Assembly (NCBI GenBank): GCA_027486495.1
Contig: JAIXOZ010000134.1
Span: 1 to 43,846 of the forward strand
DNA length: 43,846 nt
Origin: Comamonadaceae bacterium
GTDB lineage: Bacteria; Pseudomonadota; Gammaproteobacteria; Burkholderiales; Burkholderiaceae_C
Reading direction: 5' to 3'
The position numbers and the translations under genes are program-made. A model generated the notes under the pieces. The model saw nothing but the letters and a program-made list of their open reading frames with translations, was not told the DNA's origin and did no database searches. This document shows, piece by piece, positions 8,060 to 16,738 of the stretch (positions are counted from its first letter, which is position 1; each line of letters opens with the position of its first letter).

Positions 8060-9748
8060 TCAGTGGCTCAGCACCACGCGCACCATCAGCCGCGTGGGGG
8101 AACTCAGCTGAGGGCCCAATTGTCGACTGGCCAACACATCCATACCGAGGGTGTCATTGACTTTGAATTGGGTTCCCAAGCCCGCTGAACGCAGGCGGTC
8201 CGAGGCGGGTTTGGCCGGGTCCTTGGCGGTAGCCAAGTCCATGAAGACATAGGCTTCGCCCGAGGCCCATCCCGCACTGTTCAAGTTGCGGCGCACCTCC
8301 AGTTGGGCCGATGCGCCCTGATCACCGCTGGCTGAACCCAGGCTGTAACCGCGCACCGTGTCTTGTCCGCCCAGATAAAAACGGTCCAACGAAGACAAGG
8401 TTCCGCTCGGTTTGAGTCGAATCAGGCCCAATGCCTTGAGCTGCCACAAGCCAGCTTCGTCCAGAGCGTGTCGCCATTGGCCCGAGAGTTCTGTGTAGCG
8501 GTAAGAACCGTCATCCGAGCCCACGTTGAAGGTGCCACGCAAGCTGGCGCGCTGGCGTGGCGTGTCGTATTCGAGCGATCCCAGCAAAGCCAACTTTTGC
8601 GTGCGCCGATCCAGCAAGGGCGTATCGCTGTTGTCCACAAGGGTTTTGGAATGGTGCCGGGACAAGCTGGCCGACGTTCCCGCCAGCCAAGGGGCCAAGA
8701 GCACCCAAGCACGCGACACATCCCAAGTCAGCGCATTAGACTCGCCCTTCAGGTTCAATAGAGCCTCGTCGTTGCCCTTGAGCTGGCTTTCGGATCGGGC
8801 CGCAGAAGCGCTCAGGCTGGTGCGCCAACCCTGGACCCCCAGTGGAAAACCCACAGCACTGGTGACGGTGCGACCGGATTTTGTGGACAGCAAAGACAAG
8901 TCCAGCCGTCCCCCTTGCGCCGTGAATGGTGCGACCCGCAAACCTGCGGCCAGCTGCGCCGGAGAGTCGGTTTCATTGGCACTGGAACGTTCGTAAAAGC
9001 CCCAGGTCTGCACCCGGCGTGTGTCGTTGAGCGAGACGCTCAAATCGGTCAACCCGAATTGAGCACCGGCCACCATGTCGGCCGTGGCCGAAAAATCACT
9101 CACGCTGTTAAAGCGCAGCAAGCGCTGACGCAAGGCTTCTTGCGTCAACACCGTGCCATTTTCCAAGTCAAACCAGCGCTTGACCCAGTCGGCTTGCGCC
9201 AGCCCAGGCTCGACGACCTTGACCTCCCCGAGACGGCCTTCGACCAGCAAAATCCGCATCACGCCGGTCTGCAAATCCTGCTGTGGCAGCACGGGCACCC
9301 CGGTCAGGATGCCCCGCGCTTGGTACAAACCGGAGACCTCTTGCAGCAACTGCTGGATGTCGGCCGTTGCCAAGCGACGCCCCACGTAGCGCTGACCCAC
9401 GGCCTGCAAATCATCCGCGGTCAGCAGTTCGGATTTGGAAAACTGGATCTCGTTGACCTGCACAGCACCTTCAGTGCGCGGCACGTTCGGTGGCTGCAGC
9501 ACTGTGGCCGGTGCAACTGGAGCTTGGGTGGCTGGTGCCATCTGATCCAAGCGTTTCAGATGGTCTTGCATCATCAGACCGGCAGGATCGTTCAAGGTGG
9601 GTATCTGCGCACTGCTGAGCGTCGCGTGGACCATGCAAGCCACGCCAAGCATCAAAGCCCTGGAGGGAAATACCCGGCGCGGATGGTTGGCACAGGTCAG
9701 TGCGTCAATTTGGCCAAGAGAAACAGGTGAAAGCTTCAAGTTCATCAT
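8060..9748 (-). CDS. ShlB/FhaC/HecB-type two-partner secretion transporter (TpsB)
   Basis: This is a 562-residue outer-membrane Omp85-superfamily transporter. It has a signal sequence ending near residue 48, a short N-terminal helix with a Pro-rich linker (about 60-92), POTRA domains (about 95-240) and a 16-strand beta-barrel. The barrel carries the conserved L6 motif VRGY at residues 465-468 inside FYLGGQDTVRGY. Such proteins export one large TpsA partner with a TPS domain; the obvious candidate is the adhesin starting at 23834. Its ATG overlaps the upstream prepilin stop by four bases (9745-9748), so it is the terminal gene of the pilus operon. A second ATG follows at once. Family is certain; partnership is inferred, since no other TpsA is in the window. 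Confidence 0.94.
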   Translation of the reverse strand: MMNLKLSPVSLGQIDALTCANHPRRVFPSRALMLGVACMVHATLSSAQIPTLNDPAGLMMQDHLKRLDQMAPATQAPVAPATVLQPPNVPRTEGAVQVNEIQFSKSELLTADDLQAVGQRYVGRRLATADIQQLLQEVSGLYQARGILTGVPVLPQQDLQTGVMRILLVEGRLGEVKVVEPGLAQADWVKRWFDLENGTVLTQEALRQRLLRFNSVSDFSATADMVAGAQFGLTDLSVSLNDTRRVQTWGFYERSSANETDSPAQLAAGLRVAPFTAQGGRLDLSLLSTKSGRTVTSAVGFPLGVQGWRTSLSASAARSESQLKGNDEALLNLKGESNALTWDVSRAWVLLAPWLAGTSASLSRHHSKTLVDNSDTPLLDRRTQKLALLGSLEYDTPRQRASLRGTFNVGSDDGSYRYTELSGQWRHALDEAGLWQLKALGLIRLKPSGTLSSLDRFYLGGQDTVRGYSLGSASGDQGASAQLEVRRNLNSAGWASGEAYVFMDLATAKDPAKPASDRLRSAGLGTQFKVNDTLGMDVLASRQLGPQLSSPTRLMVRVVLSH

Positions 9749-10509
9749 GTCGGCGGTAATCGGTCAAAAAAAACAACCACAGTGATCCGTTTCAACTCGG
9801 TCTCATCGGCCGCAGTCCACAGGGCCTCAAAGGTCAGCAGGTCATCGCTGCGCCGGACCCGGTTCAAATTGGCCGCCGAGCCATCGGAGCCGTCTATCGC
9901 CACCGCCAAACGGCGTGCCGCCACGATGGGCACCTCGGTCAACACGATGGCGTTGAAACGGTCCTCGCTGTTGTCGACAGTGGGGTTGATGTTGAAAGTC
10001 CCCAAAAACGCAAAGCCACCCATGGTGTGACTGGCCGCTTTGCGGTTGGGCTCGCCGGAGGGAATTTGTCCGCCCCATTTGAGTTCATTAAAAGGGACGT
10101 TGTTCGGGTCATACGCTGTCAGTGTTGAGGCTGGACACAACAGACCCGAAGCATAAGTGGTCGCGGCACTGGCGGCAGCACTCAAGGTGGTCGCTACGCT
10201 GTATTCGTAAAGGTCGCTGAGCAGCAAGCTGACGTCTGTTAGAGAATAGTCCAGCAAACCATCCCGGTTGCAGTCACCGGGCCAGCGGCCGTAGGTTGTT
10301 TTGTAGGCATTCAAGTTGGCCTGCAACACGCGCACACCGGTGACAAACTGTGTTTGCCGGTATTGCTCAACCAATTCTTGCGCCTTCAGTGAGATCGCCG
10401 TCAACACCCCCAGCAAAGCGATGACCACGGCGATTTCCAGCAGCGTGAATCCGCGTTGGAGCTTTTGGCCTATTGGGCGTGTTGAGCGTTTTGGGCGGCG
10501 CGTGTTCAT
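9745..10509 (-). CDS. Type IV prepilin-like protein, second copy
   Basis: This is a 254-residue prepilin. After a basic leader comes the peptidase site QRG|FTLLE (cleavage after Gly20, Glu25 as the +5 glutamate) and a hydrophobic helix. Residues 79-87 form DxNxDGxxD, close to a calcium-loop pattern. The C-terminal half (NAIVL, AARRLAVAIDG, VVFFDRLP) parallels the prepilin at 21241-22113, so the two are paralogues. The start at 10509 overlaps the mshN-like stop (ATGA); the frame is open upstream but would lie inside that gene. It is much longer than major pilins (about 150 aa), so it may be a minor or specialised pseudopilin. A prepilin peptidase is not in the window. Confidence 0.88.
   Translation of the reverse strand: MNTRRPKRSTRPIGQKLQRGFTLLEIAVVIALLGVLTAISLKAQELVEQYRQTQFVTGVRVLQANLNAYKTTYGRWPGDCNRDGLLDYSLTDVSLLLSDLYEYSVATTLSAAASAATTYASGLLCPASTLTAYDPNNVPFNELKWGGQIPSGEPNRKAASHTMGGFAFLGTFNINPTVDNSEDRFNAIVLTEVPIVAARRLAVAIDGSDGSAANLNRVRRSDDLLTFEALWTAADETELKRITVVVFFDRLPPT
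10249..10275 (-). other. Ca-loop-like motif in second prepilin
   Basis: These bases encode residues 79-87 of the second prepilin, DCNRDGLLD. The pattern DxNxDGxxD resembles the calcium loop of EF-hand or dockerin-type sites. The same position in the first prepilin has DCDADGVID, so the loop is conserved between the paralogues. Confidence 0.6.
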
Positions 10510-11978
10510 CCATTGTCCTTTTGCAGCCGGTTTTGCACCCAGACCCGCTGCACCGCCAAGTCTTGTCGGTTCAAGCTCAGCTCCAAAAAGCGGTTGTAGG
10601 CCTTGTGGGCCTCCACTTTTTGGCCCAGGGCCTGATGGGAGTGCCCCTGGTTGAGCCACAACTCCGGCGACAGGGGCTGCAGTTGCAAGGCTTTGCCAAG
10701 CACCTGAATGGCGCGGGCATGTTCGCCACGCTCTTGCAAAGCCACCGACAAATAAAGCGCCGCTGTGGCATGTCGGGGGTTGAGCTCCAGCGCCTTGCTC
10801 AGCGCGGCGATGGCGGGTTCCCAGCGGCTTAGGCCCATCAGGGCAACCCCGGCCAAATACTGGGTTCGCCAGTTTTCGCCGATGTATTTTTCCAGTTTGA
10901 TCGCCGCATCCAGTGCGGTTTGGTGGTCGCCACGAGCCAAACTTTTTTCTATCAACTGGTAATCGACATCGATGGCTTTGGCTGCAGGTGGCACCGGGCC
11001 TGAAGTGGGCAATCGCTCGGCCTCGGTTCGGCTCAGCTGCGCTGCCTCCTGTGCGCTTGGCGCCTGGCTACTGGGCATTGAATCGCCCTGAGACTTGGGT
11101 ACAGATGGGTCGTTCGCTCTTGCAGCGGCAGGCGGGTTGGCCAAAACGGCAGCGCTGGGCACAGCCGGTCGAGATGCAGGGGAGGTGACCGGTGAGGGGG
11201 CAGCCGCAGCATCGCTGCCCTCATTCATGCGCAAGACCTTCTGCCAATGCGTCCAGCGCTCCACCGTCGCCTCTTGGCCTTGGGCCATACGGAACAAGTC
11301 TTGAGCCCGCGCCAAGTCATGGGCCGCTGGAACAGCCAACAACACCCAGCGCTTTTGGGTCACACCCGATTTGGGCAGCGCCACCACCGGCATCAGCGGC
11401 GACCAGGCCGCGTACCTTCGGGTGACTTGCAATTGGGTGAGTTGGTCTGCAATCAGCAGCATCTGGGTCTGAGGTTCTTGCGTCTTCAAACCCGTGAGCC
11501 ACGAACGTGAAGCGTCTTCCCACAGGCCCCAACCCCACAGCCGGTCACCGCCCTTGTGCCAGGCAGGGTAAATGAACTTGTTGCCCGGGTCCACAAGCCC
11601 TGGCTTGACAGGTTCGATAGCCAGCACGGCCAAAGGGGCCGCCTCAGTTGTCGGAGTTACCAAAATCGGCAATGCAGGCGCAGGTTCTGAGGACACAGGC
11701 GCTGAAGGCAAAGCCACAGCCACGGGTGGCTTGCCCGAAGCGCGCCAATCCGCCAAGGTTTTCAGTGGCACAGACCACCATCCCGCCATGGCCAGCCAAG
11801 TGCCCACCAACGCCAGACTCAGAACCACCAGCGCGGCAGTGGTCCAGTAAGACGTGCGGGTCCGAGCAGGTTCAAAAGGCTCGTAAGACTCTGACATGAG
11901 CCCCTGCTGAGAGGGCACCTTGTCACGCAAGTGCCGTTGCTGGTCAATTTGACGCAAGGCTTGATCCAGTGCGCTCAT
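10506..11978 (-). CDS. mshN: MshN-like TPR membrane protein
   Basis: This is a 490-residue protein with a short cytoplasmic N-terminus (MSALDQALRQIDQQRH), a membrane helix at about 44-64, a long Pro/Ala/Ser-rich spacer, and C-terminal tetratricopeptide repeats (for example around YLAGVALMGLSRWEPA and HSHQALGQKVEAHKAY). This layout and its place after the MshM-like ATPase match MshN of MSHA pilus systems, thought to help assemble the secretin/pilus complex. The ATG at 11978 overlaps the preceding stop (ATGA), and its own stop overlaps the prepilin start. The open frame continues upstream into mshM, but I reject that extension. Confidence 0.85.
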   Translation of the reverse strand: MSALDQALRQIDQQRHLRDKVPSQQGLMSESYEPFEPARTRTSYWTTAALVVLSLALVGTWLAMAGWWSVPLKTLADWRASGKPPVAVALPSAPVSSEPAPALPILVTPTTEAAPLAVLAIEPVKPGLVDPGNKFIYPAWHKGGDRLWGWGLWEDASRSWLTGLKTQEPQTQMLLIADQLTQLQVTRRYAAWSPLMPVVALPKSGVTQKRWVLLAVPAAHDLARAQDLFRMAQGQEATVERWTHWQKVLRMNEGSDAAAAPSPVTSPASRPAVPSAAVLANPPAAARANDPSVPKSQGDSMPSSQAPSAQEAAQLSRTEAERLPTSGPVPPAAKAIDVDYQLIEKSLARGDHQTALDAAIKLEKYIGENWRTQYLAGVALMGLSRWEPAIAALSKALELNPRHATAALYLSVALQERGEHARAIQVLGKALQLQPLSPELWLNQGHSHQALGQKVEAHKAYNRFLELSLNRQDLAVQRVWVQNRLQKDNG

Positions 11979-12811
11979 GACCAGGCCTTCGAAAACTCTT
12001 GACACGCCTTGCGTGCCAACGACCAGTTCACCCGCTTTTGACCCTGCGCATAAGCCAGCAACAAAGCTTTTTCGCAAGCGTAATTGACCCGGCGTGGCAC
12101 GCCGCCCGTGCGCCAGTGCAAATGCCACAGGGCCATGCGTGTGAATTCAAAGCGCCCGTTCTGGTGCGTCAGCCGAATGCGGTGGTGAATGTAGGCGTTC
12201 ATTTCAATGCGGCTCAAAGGCACCAGCTTGAGCCAAACACCGATGCGCTCGCGCAAGGGCCGCATGGCCCGCAGCATCAAGGTGCGCTCCAGCTCTGGCT
12301 GGCCCACCAGAACCAGACTGATCAATTTTTGTCGCTCGGTTTCCAGGTTGGACAACAAGCGCAATACCTCCAGCGACTCGGGCTGCAAGCGATGCGCCTC
12401 GTCCACAATCACCGCGTAGTGGTGGCCCAAGGCAGTTCCTATCAGCACCTGCTGCAACAAGGCCGCATGCATGTCCGACGCAGGCATGTCGATGGCCGGT
12501 GGCACATCGCTGAACTTGGTGTAAATCTCGCGCAACAACTCCCGTGAGTCCAGCAAGGGGTTGATCAAATAGGCCACCTTGACCTCCTCGGGCAACTTGC
12601 GCAGCACGAGCCGGATCACCAAAGTTTTGCCAAGCCCGATTTCCCCCGTCAGCACAGCCAGCATGCCGTGCATGCAGGCGTGGCGGATCTGGTTAAACGC
12701 CGACACATGTTGGCCATCCGGGAAAAACAGCGTCGTATCGGGCGTGATCGAAAACGGCACGCTTTCAAATCCGAGAAATCGGTAGCCATCCATCAAAGGG
12801 TTGGGTGACAT
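11975..12811 (-). CDS. mshM: MshM/ExeA-like AAA ATPase
   Basis: This is a 278-residue AAA ATPase of the ExeA/GspA/MshM type. Walker A is TGEIGLGKT (residues 55-63) and Walker B ends VIVDEAH (Asp137, Glu138); a conserved VLVGQPEL segment follows (near residue 197). ExeA proteins help the secretin insert or assemble through the peptidoglycan. Unlike full-length ExeA there is no C-terminal periplasmic peptidoglycan-binding part, as is normal for MshM. A good AGGAG ribosome site lies upstream of the ATG, across a 12-base gap from the secretin gene. The ATPase family is certain; the Msh naming comes from gene order. Confidence 0.9.
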   Translation of the reverse strand: MSPNPLMDGYRFLGFESVPFSITPDTTLFFPDGQHVSAFNQIRHACMHGMLAVLTGEIGLGKTLVIRLVLRKLPEEVKVAYLINPLLDSRELLREIYTKFSDVPPAIDMPASDMHAALLQQVLIGTALGHHYAVIVDEAHRLQPESLEVLRLLSNLETERQKLISLVLVGQPELERTLMLRAMRPLRERIGVWLKLVPLSRIEMNAYIHHRIRLTHQNGRFEFTRMALWHLHWRTGGVPRRVNYACEKALLLAYAQGQKRVNWSLARKACQEFSKAWS

Positions 12812-12823
12812 GTCACTCCTGGT

Positions 12824-14302
12824 TCACTGACCCGGCTGGATCGTGGGGGCCAGAAAAATCACCAGCTCCTTGCGCCGACCTGCCTTGTAAGTGCTCTTGA
12901 AGGCATTGCCAAAAACTGGCACATCCCCCAATCCAGGCACACGCCGGTTGGTGTCGCTGGTTTCTTCCTGAATCAAGCCACCCAGAATGACCAACTCACC
13001 GCTGCGCACCCGCACCATGGTGGTGGCCTCGCTCACGTCCAAAATAGGTGCTGTGCTGTCGCCGCGTGGCGAGACAGCCGTGCCGATCAAGCGGGTCACG
13101 CTGGGGGTGATGTTGAGCATGGCCCAGCCATCACCCGAAATTTGAGGTGTCACACTCAGGGTGACGCCCAGACTCACGGTTTGTGGCTGCTCATTGACGG
13201 TCTCCAACACCCCGCCGGAGTTCTGGATCACACGGTTGGAAGACCGCACAAAAAAGGTGTTGTCGGTACCCGACTTCACACGCGCCGTCTGGTTGTTCAT
13301 GATGCGAATGCGGGGCTGCGACACCATGCGCACATCGCCTTGTTCACTCAATGCATCGATCAGCGAGGTGTAGCTGGCAGGGTTGTTCATGCGCAAGGTC
13401 ATCGTGCTGGGCAATGCGCTGACGCCCTGTGGCGAATTGATGCGGGAGTTGAAGGCGATCGAATTGTCTCGCCCTGACACCTGCTGAAACCGTGTCCAAT
13501 CCAAGCCCAGCGCGAAGTTGTCACTCAGGGTGACTTCCACGATCCGCACCTCGATGTCCACCTGGCGGTACATGCCCTCGCGCATCAGCCCAATAAAACG
13601 GCTGACGTTTTCCACGCGGGTCGGCAAGTCGCTCACCATCACCGTGCCGGTCAAGCGGTTCACGGTCAAACTCCCCTTGCGCGAGAGCAGCGAGCGGATC
13701 TGGGTCTCGAACTCCTGCCAAAAAGCAGCGCTTTCGCCACCACCCCCGGCTGCAGCCCCCGAAGACCGCTTGGCCTGGATGTAATCCACCTCGAAGGTGC
13801 GTGTGATGCTCGAATGAACGCGGATCACACCCTGGTCATCCTCCCAGGAATAGCCCAGGCTGGACAACAAAATGTCAAAGGCCTTGGACAAGGGCACATT
13901 CTGGAAGTCCGCCGTGATGGTGCCACTGACGTCCGGGTCGGCCACGATGTTCAGGCCATGCGCCTTGGCCAACAAACCCAACGCATCGCGCAGAGGCAAT
14001 TGCCGAGCCTTGAACGAATACAACTTCGGCTGTCCCGTGCCGGTGTCCAAGCTGCTGTCAAAAGTGGGCAGGCGCTGGGTCAGTGGCAAGGCCGCTTCGC
14101 TGCTGGGGAGGGAGGCGTTTTTTTCTTTCAACTGCCGGTCCACCGGGGCATAGGCCGAGGGCGGAATGGCTTCCGAGCCCGGTAAAGCCTTGTTCAAGGG
14201 CGCGCAGGCCACCAGGGCCGACACCGAAACGGCCAACAACACCCAGCGAAGCGGTGGCAAAGGAGAACTGACAGGCATGTTCATGGTCGGTCTTTGTTTC
14301 AT
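12824..14302 (-). CDS. mshL: MshL-like secretin (outer-membrane channel)
   Basis: This is a 492-residue secretin lipoprotein. The signal sequence ends in a lipobox with Cys33 (SALVAC). An STN/secretin-N domain follows (near GLLAKAHGLNIVADPDVSG), then a secretin core with the C-terminal signature RVPGLGDVPVFGN and ELVIFLAPTI. It forms the gated ring through which a type IV pilus or pseudopilus passes. The chosen ATG at 14302 overlaps the mshK-like stop by four bases; an ATG 18 bases further in is also possible. Gene order J-K-L-M-N is preserved exactly as in Vibrio MSHA loci. Confidence 0.94.
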   Translation of the reverse strand: MKQRPTMNMPVSSPLPPLRWVLLAVSVSALVACAPLNKALPGSEAIPPSAYAPVDRQLKEKNASLPSSEAALPLTQRLPTFDSSLDTGTGQPKLYSFKARQLPLRDALGLLAKAHGLNIVADPDVSGTITADFQNVPLSKAFDILLSSLGYSWEDDQGVIRVHSSITRTFEVDYIQAKRSSGAAAGGGGESAAFWQEFETQIRSLLSRKGSLTVNRLTGTVMVSDLPTRVENVSRFIGLMREGMYRQVDIEVRIVEVTLSDNFALGLDWTRFQQVSGRDNSIAFNSRINSPQGVSALPSTMTLRMNNPASYTSLIDALSEQGDVRMVSQPRIRIMNNQTARVKSGTDNTFFVRSSNRVIQNSGGVLETVNEQPQTVSLGVTLSVTPQISGDGWAMLNITPSVTRLIGTAVSPRGDSTAPILDVSEATTMVRVRSGELVILGGLIQEETSDTNRRVPGLGDVPVFGNAFKSTYKAGRRKELVIFLAPTIQPGQ

Positions 14303-14733
14303 CGGTCCAGTACCTCGACCCAAGCCTTTTGAGGCAGGCCGGGGTGATCAAATTGCACGCGGTGGTTTTCAATGGCCACGACCCGGTACAGGCCGTGGCT
14401 GTCGCCCACCATCAAGGCAGCGCCATGGATCTGAGCCACTTTGCGTGGCCCATCCACCAAAATAGCCGCCACTTTGGGCAACTCGTGCGTCACCACAACA
14501 GGCCGCGGCTTGACTGGGGCGGCGCGCACCACCGGGGGCAGCAACACGTCGACAGGCACCCGCACCGGGCCTTGTTCGTCATTGGCAGGAATCACCACAC
14601 CCAAAGCAGGCGGCGCATCCAGGGCCAGCACGGTGGGCAGGGCAAGCTTGTCGGGTGTCGACCCGTAAAAGGAAATTCCCCAACCACCCAGACTCAGCGC
14701 AGGCACCAGCAAAAAAGGCAAAAAAGGTTTCAT
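14299..14733 (-). CDS. mshK: MshK-like periplasmic assembly protein
   Basis: This is a 144-residue exported protein with an N-terminal signal/anchor (to about residue 22), a Pro/Val-rich linker, and a small C-terminal beta domain with VDGPRKVAQIHG and YRVVAIENHRVQF, the style of GspC/PilP homology regions. Such proteins link the inner-membrane platform to the secretin. Sequence conservation in this group is low, so the call rests mainly on size, layout and its place between the MshJ-like and MshL genes. Both ends overlap neighbours by four bases. Confidence 0.75.
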   Translation of the reverse strand: MKPFLPFLLVPALSLGGWGISFYGSTPDKLALPTVLALDAPPALGVVIPANDEQGPVRVPVDVLLPPVVRAAPVKPRPVVVTHELPKVAAILVDGPRKVAQIHGAALMVGDSHGLYRVVAIENHRVQFDHPGLPQKAWVEVLDR

Positions 14734-15164
14734 GGCCGGTCCAGCACCAAAATGTTGTCGCCTTTGACGGTGACCTTGAGGGACGGCTCGGTGGAGGCTG
14801 GGGCACGCACGGTCTCGATGCTCAAAGAGCGCAGAAAAAACTGCCCTTTGCCCACATGGTTGGCTTGCAAAATGTCGTTCAGGCGGTCACTCTCGTGGCC
14901 CGCGATGGTGGCGCTGGTGTTGATGGTTTCATGCCGCAAAGCCTGGCCGGGCCGCCAGCCAATGCGATCAATCAAACTGCTGTAGGTTTCGGCGCGCTCA
15001 CGGCTTTGGACCAATTCCTTGCGGGTCTTGTCCAGGGCCAAGCCCTGCGCCTGAGCAAACGCCAGGGCCTTCTGCCCAGTCAGGGCGGCGTAGATGCCCA
15101 CGCACAGCAAGCTCGACGACAGCGTCAGCCATATCACGGTTTTGGAATGGAAAGACAAAGACAT
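14730..15164 (-). CDS. mshJ: MshJ/PilO-like inner-membrane protein
   Basis: This is a 144-residue bitopic protein: a short cytoplasmic start, one membrane helix (about residues 9-28), a coiled-coil-like stretch (about 30-60) and a small periplasmic beta domain. This is the PilO/GspM/MshJ layout, which aligns the inner-membrane platform of the pilus machine. I start at the ATG at 15164 because GGAGAG lies about 10 bases upstream; a longer frame would begin inside the spacer after the large prepilin. It overlaps the mshK-like gene by four bases. Function is by analogy. Confidence 0.75.
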   Translation of the reverse strand: MSLSFHSKTVIWLTLSSSLLCVGIYAALTGQKALAFAQAQGLALDKTRKELVQSRERAETYSSLIDRIGWRPGQALRHETINTSATIAGHESDRLNDILQANHVGKGQFFLRSLSIETVRAPASTEPSLKVTVKGDNILVLDRP

Positions 15165-15181
15165 GGGTTTCACTCTCCGGT

Positions 15182-16738
15182 TCAGTTCGATTGCGTGACG
15201 GCACAAACAGGCAACGAAGCACCGGTCCGGTTGAGCTCATTGCTGGCCAGCAAAGTGTGTGATCCCGTGCAGGTCACCGTCACGGTTTGTCCGCCATAGG
15301 CCGCCGACAGCGCAGTCAGGTTGAGCCAACGCGTCACACCGCTGTCGGCAGCAGTGGCGGCTTTGGTGGAGTCGGGGTCCACCAGCACGGCGCTGCGGTA
15401 CCAGTAGTCCCCACCATCGGCATAACCCACCGAGCCCGTGGGGCTGATGAAGGACACCCGCAAGTAGCGGTTGGTGGGCTCACTCACCACAGCGGTATTG
15501 AACGCGTCCAGGCATACCCCGGATGAGGAACTGCCGTTGCTGATGTCACCCGTTTGCAGCACGGTGTACGCATCGGTCACAGAGTCTTTGTTCATCAACT
15601 CCCAGCGCAGCGTCAGGCCCGCTGCGCTGCCGGTCACTGGTGCGGAATAGACGTAATTGGCAAAGCGCACAAACAATTGGTTGGCCTTGCAGGTTTCAGC
15701 GGTTGTGCTGCACAAACCGGCCTGGCGCAAGCTGTTGGCCATCTCGCCCAACGACACGGCCTGCACCCGTCCGTCGTAATCCCTGACATCCGTCGTGGCG
15801 TTGTCCACAGGTGCTGTCATGGGGTTTTCATACACACGAAATCCGCGTTCCCCCGACAAAGCCGGGTAGAGCGTTGTGCCCACAGTGCTCAGATCCGGGT
15901 CCAAGCCGGTGGTACCCACCTGCTGGTACACCGCATTTTGGCGATCCAAGCGCCGCTGGGCGGGTGGCGAGCGGCGAACCACCACAAAGGCCGCCGCAGT
16001 CGAGTTTTCGAACACCGCATCCACCGTGGCTGTGGCGGTCGTGGCATAACCCAGGGCAGAAGTCCACGAAAAATTACTCTCGTAATCCTTGGCCCAGATG
16101 CGCGGCAAGGTCACGTTCATGTAATCGCGCAAGTAGCCCGTGCTGGTCGCCGATGTATAGGCCCGAATCTTTTGTTCGATGTCCTGCAAGGAGTTGAGGT
16201 GTCGGCACAACTGGGTGCGCACGCCGCCTGTCGACATGTTGGTGTTCACATCCGGATCGAACTGGTTCACGATGGACTTGAACGTCCAAACGCCCCCGAT
16301 CTGTTCTACCGCCGGATAAAAAGCCGTGGCCGAATCGGCACGCAAAGCGGGCTGCACGTCGTACCAGTAAGCGGTTTGCAAGGGCGACACCGAGGGCACG
16401 CCCAGCACTTGCCCTGGCAAAGCGCCGGGCCTGCCCAAGCCCAGCACCTCCAGCGTTGCGCTCAACTCCACATGGCTGGAGGCCGTGCCAGAAGTGCCCG
16501 CATCGGCCTCTAAAAAGCGGATCGGCCCCGGCAAACCCAAACCAGATACCGCTTGACTGATCAAGGCATCGCGGGCCTGTTGCATGGACAGCACATCCTG
16601 ACGGTCGCTGTCGAGCTTGCCTTGCATCGCGAAAAAAGGAATCAGCAAAGCGGTCAAGCCGCCGATGATGATCAGCGCCAAAGCCAATTCCAGCAGCAAG
16701 AAGCCCCGCTCCCGAAGTGAAGACGCACGGCTCATCAT
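15182..16738 (-). CDS. Large prepilin (MshO-like minor pilin)
   Basis: This is a 518-residue prepilin with the processing site ERG|FLLLE (+5 glutamate present) and a long hydrophobic helix (LALALIIIGGLTALLIPFF). The large C-terminal domain has scattered cysteines (near VRTQLCRHL, GLCSTTAETC, GVCLDAF, VTCTGSH and LPVCAV) that could form disulfides. Its size and place resemble MshO or a GspK-type tip pseudopilin, so it may cap the fibre or bind a target. It overlaps the platform gene by four bases and leaves 17 bases before the mshJ-like start. The exact family is uncertain; the prepilin call is firm. Confidence 0.88.
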   Translation of the reverse strand: MMSRASSLRERGFLLLELALALIIIGGLTALLIPFFAMQGKLDSDRQDVLSMQQARDALISQAVSGLGLPGPIRFLEADAGTSGTASSHVELSATLEVLGLGRPGALPGQVLGVPSVSPLQTAYWYDVQPALRADSATAFYPAVEQIGGVWTFKSIVNQFDPDVNTNMSTGGVRTQLCRHLNSLQDIEQKIRAYTSATSTGYLRDYMNVTLPRIWAKDYESNFSWTSALGYATTATATVDAVFENSTAAAFVVVRRSPPAQRRLDRQNAVYQQVGTTGLDPDLSTVGTTLYPALSGERGFRVYENPMTAPVDNATTDVRDYDGRVQAVSLGEMANSLRQAGLCSTTAETCKANQLFVRFANYVYSAPVTGSAAGLTLRWELMNKDSVTDAYTVLQTGDISNGSSSSGVCLDAFNTAVVSEPTNRYLRVSFISPTGSVGYADGGDYWYRSAVLVDPDSTKAATAADSGVTRWLNLTALSAAYGGQTVTVTCTGSHTLLASNELNRTGASLPVCAVTQSN

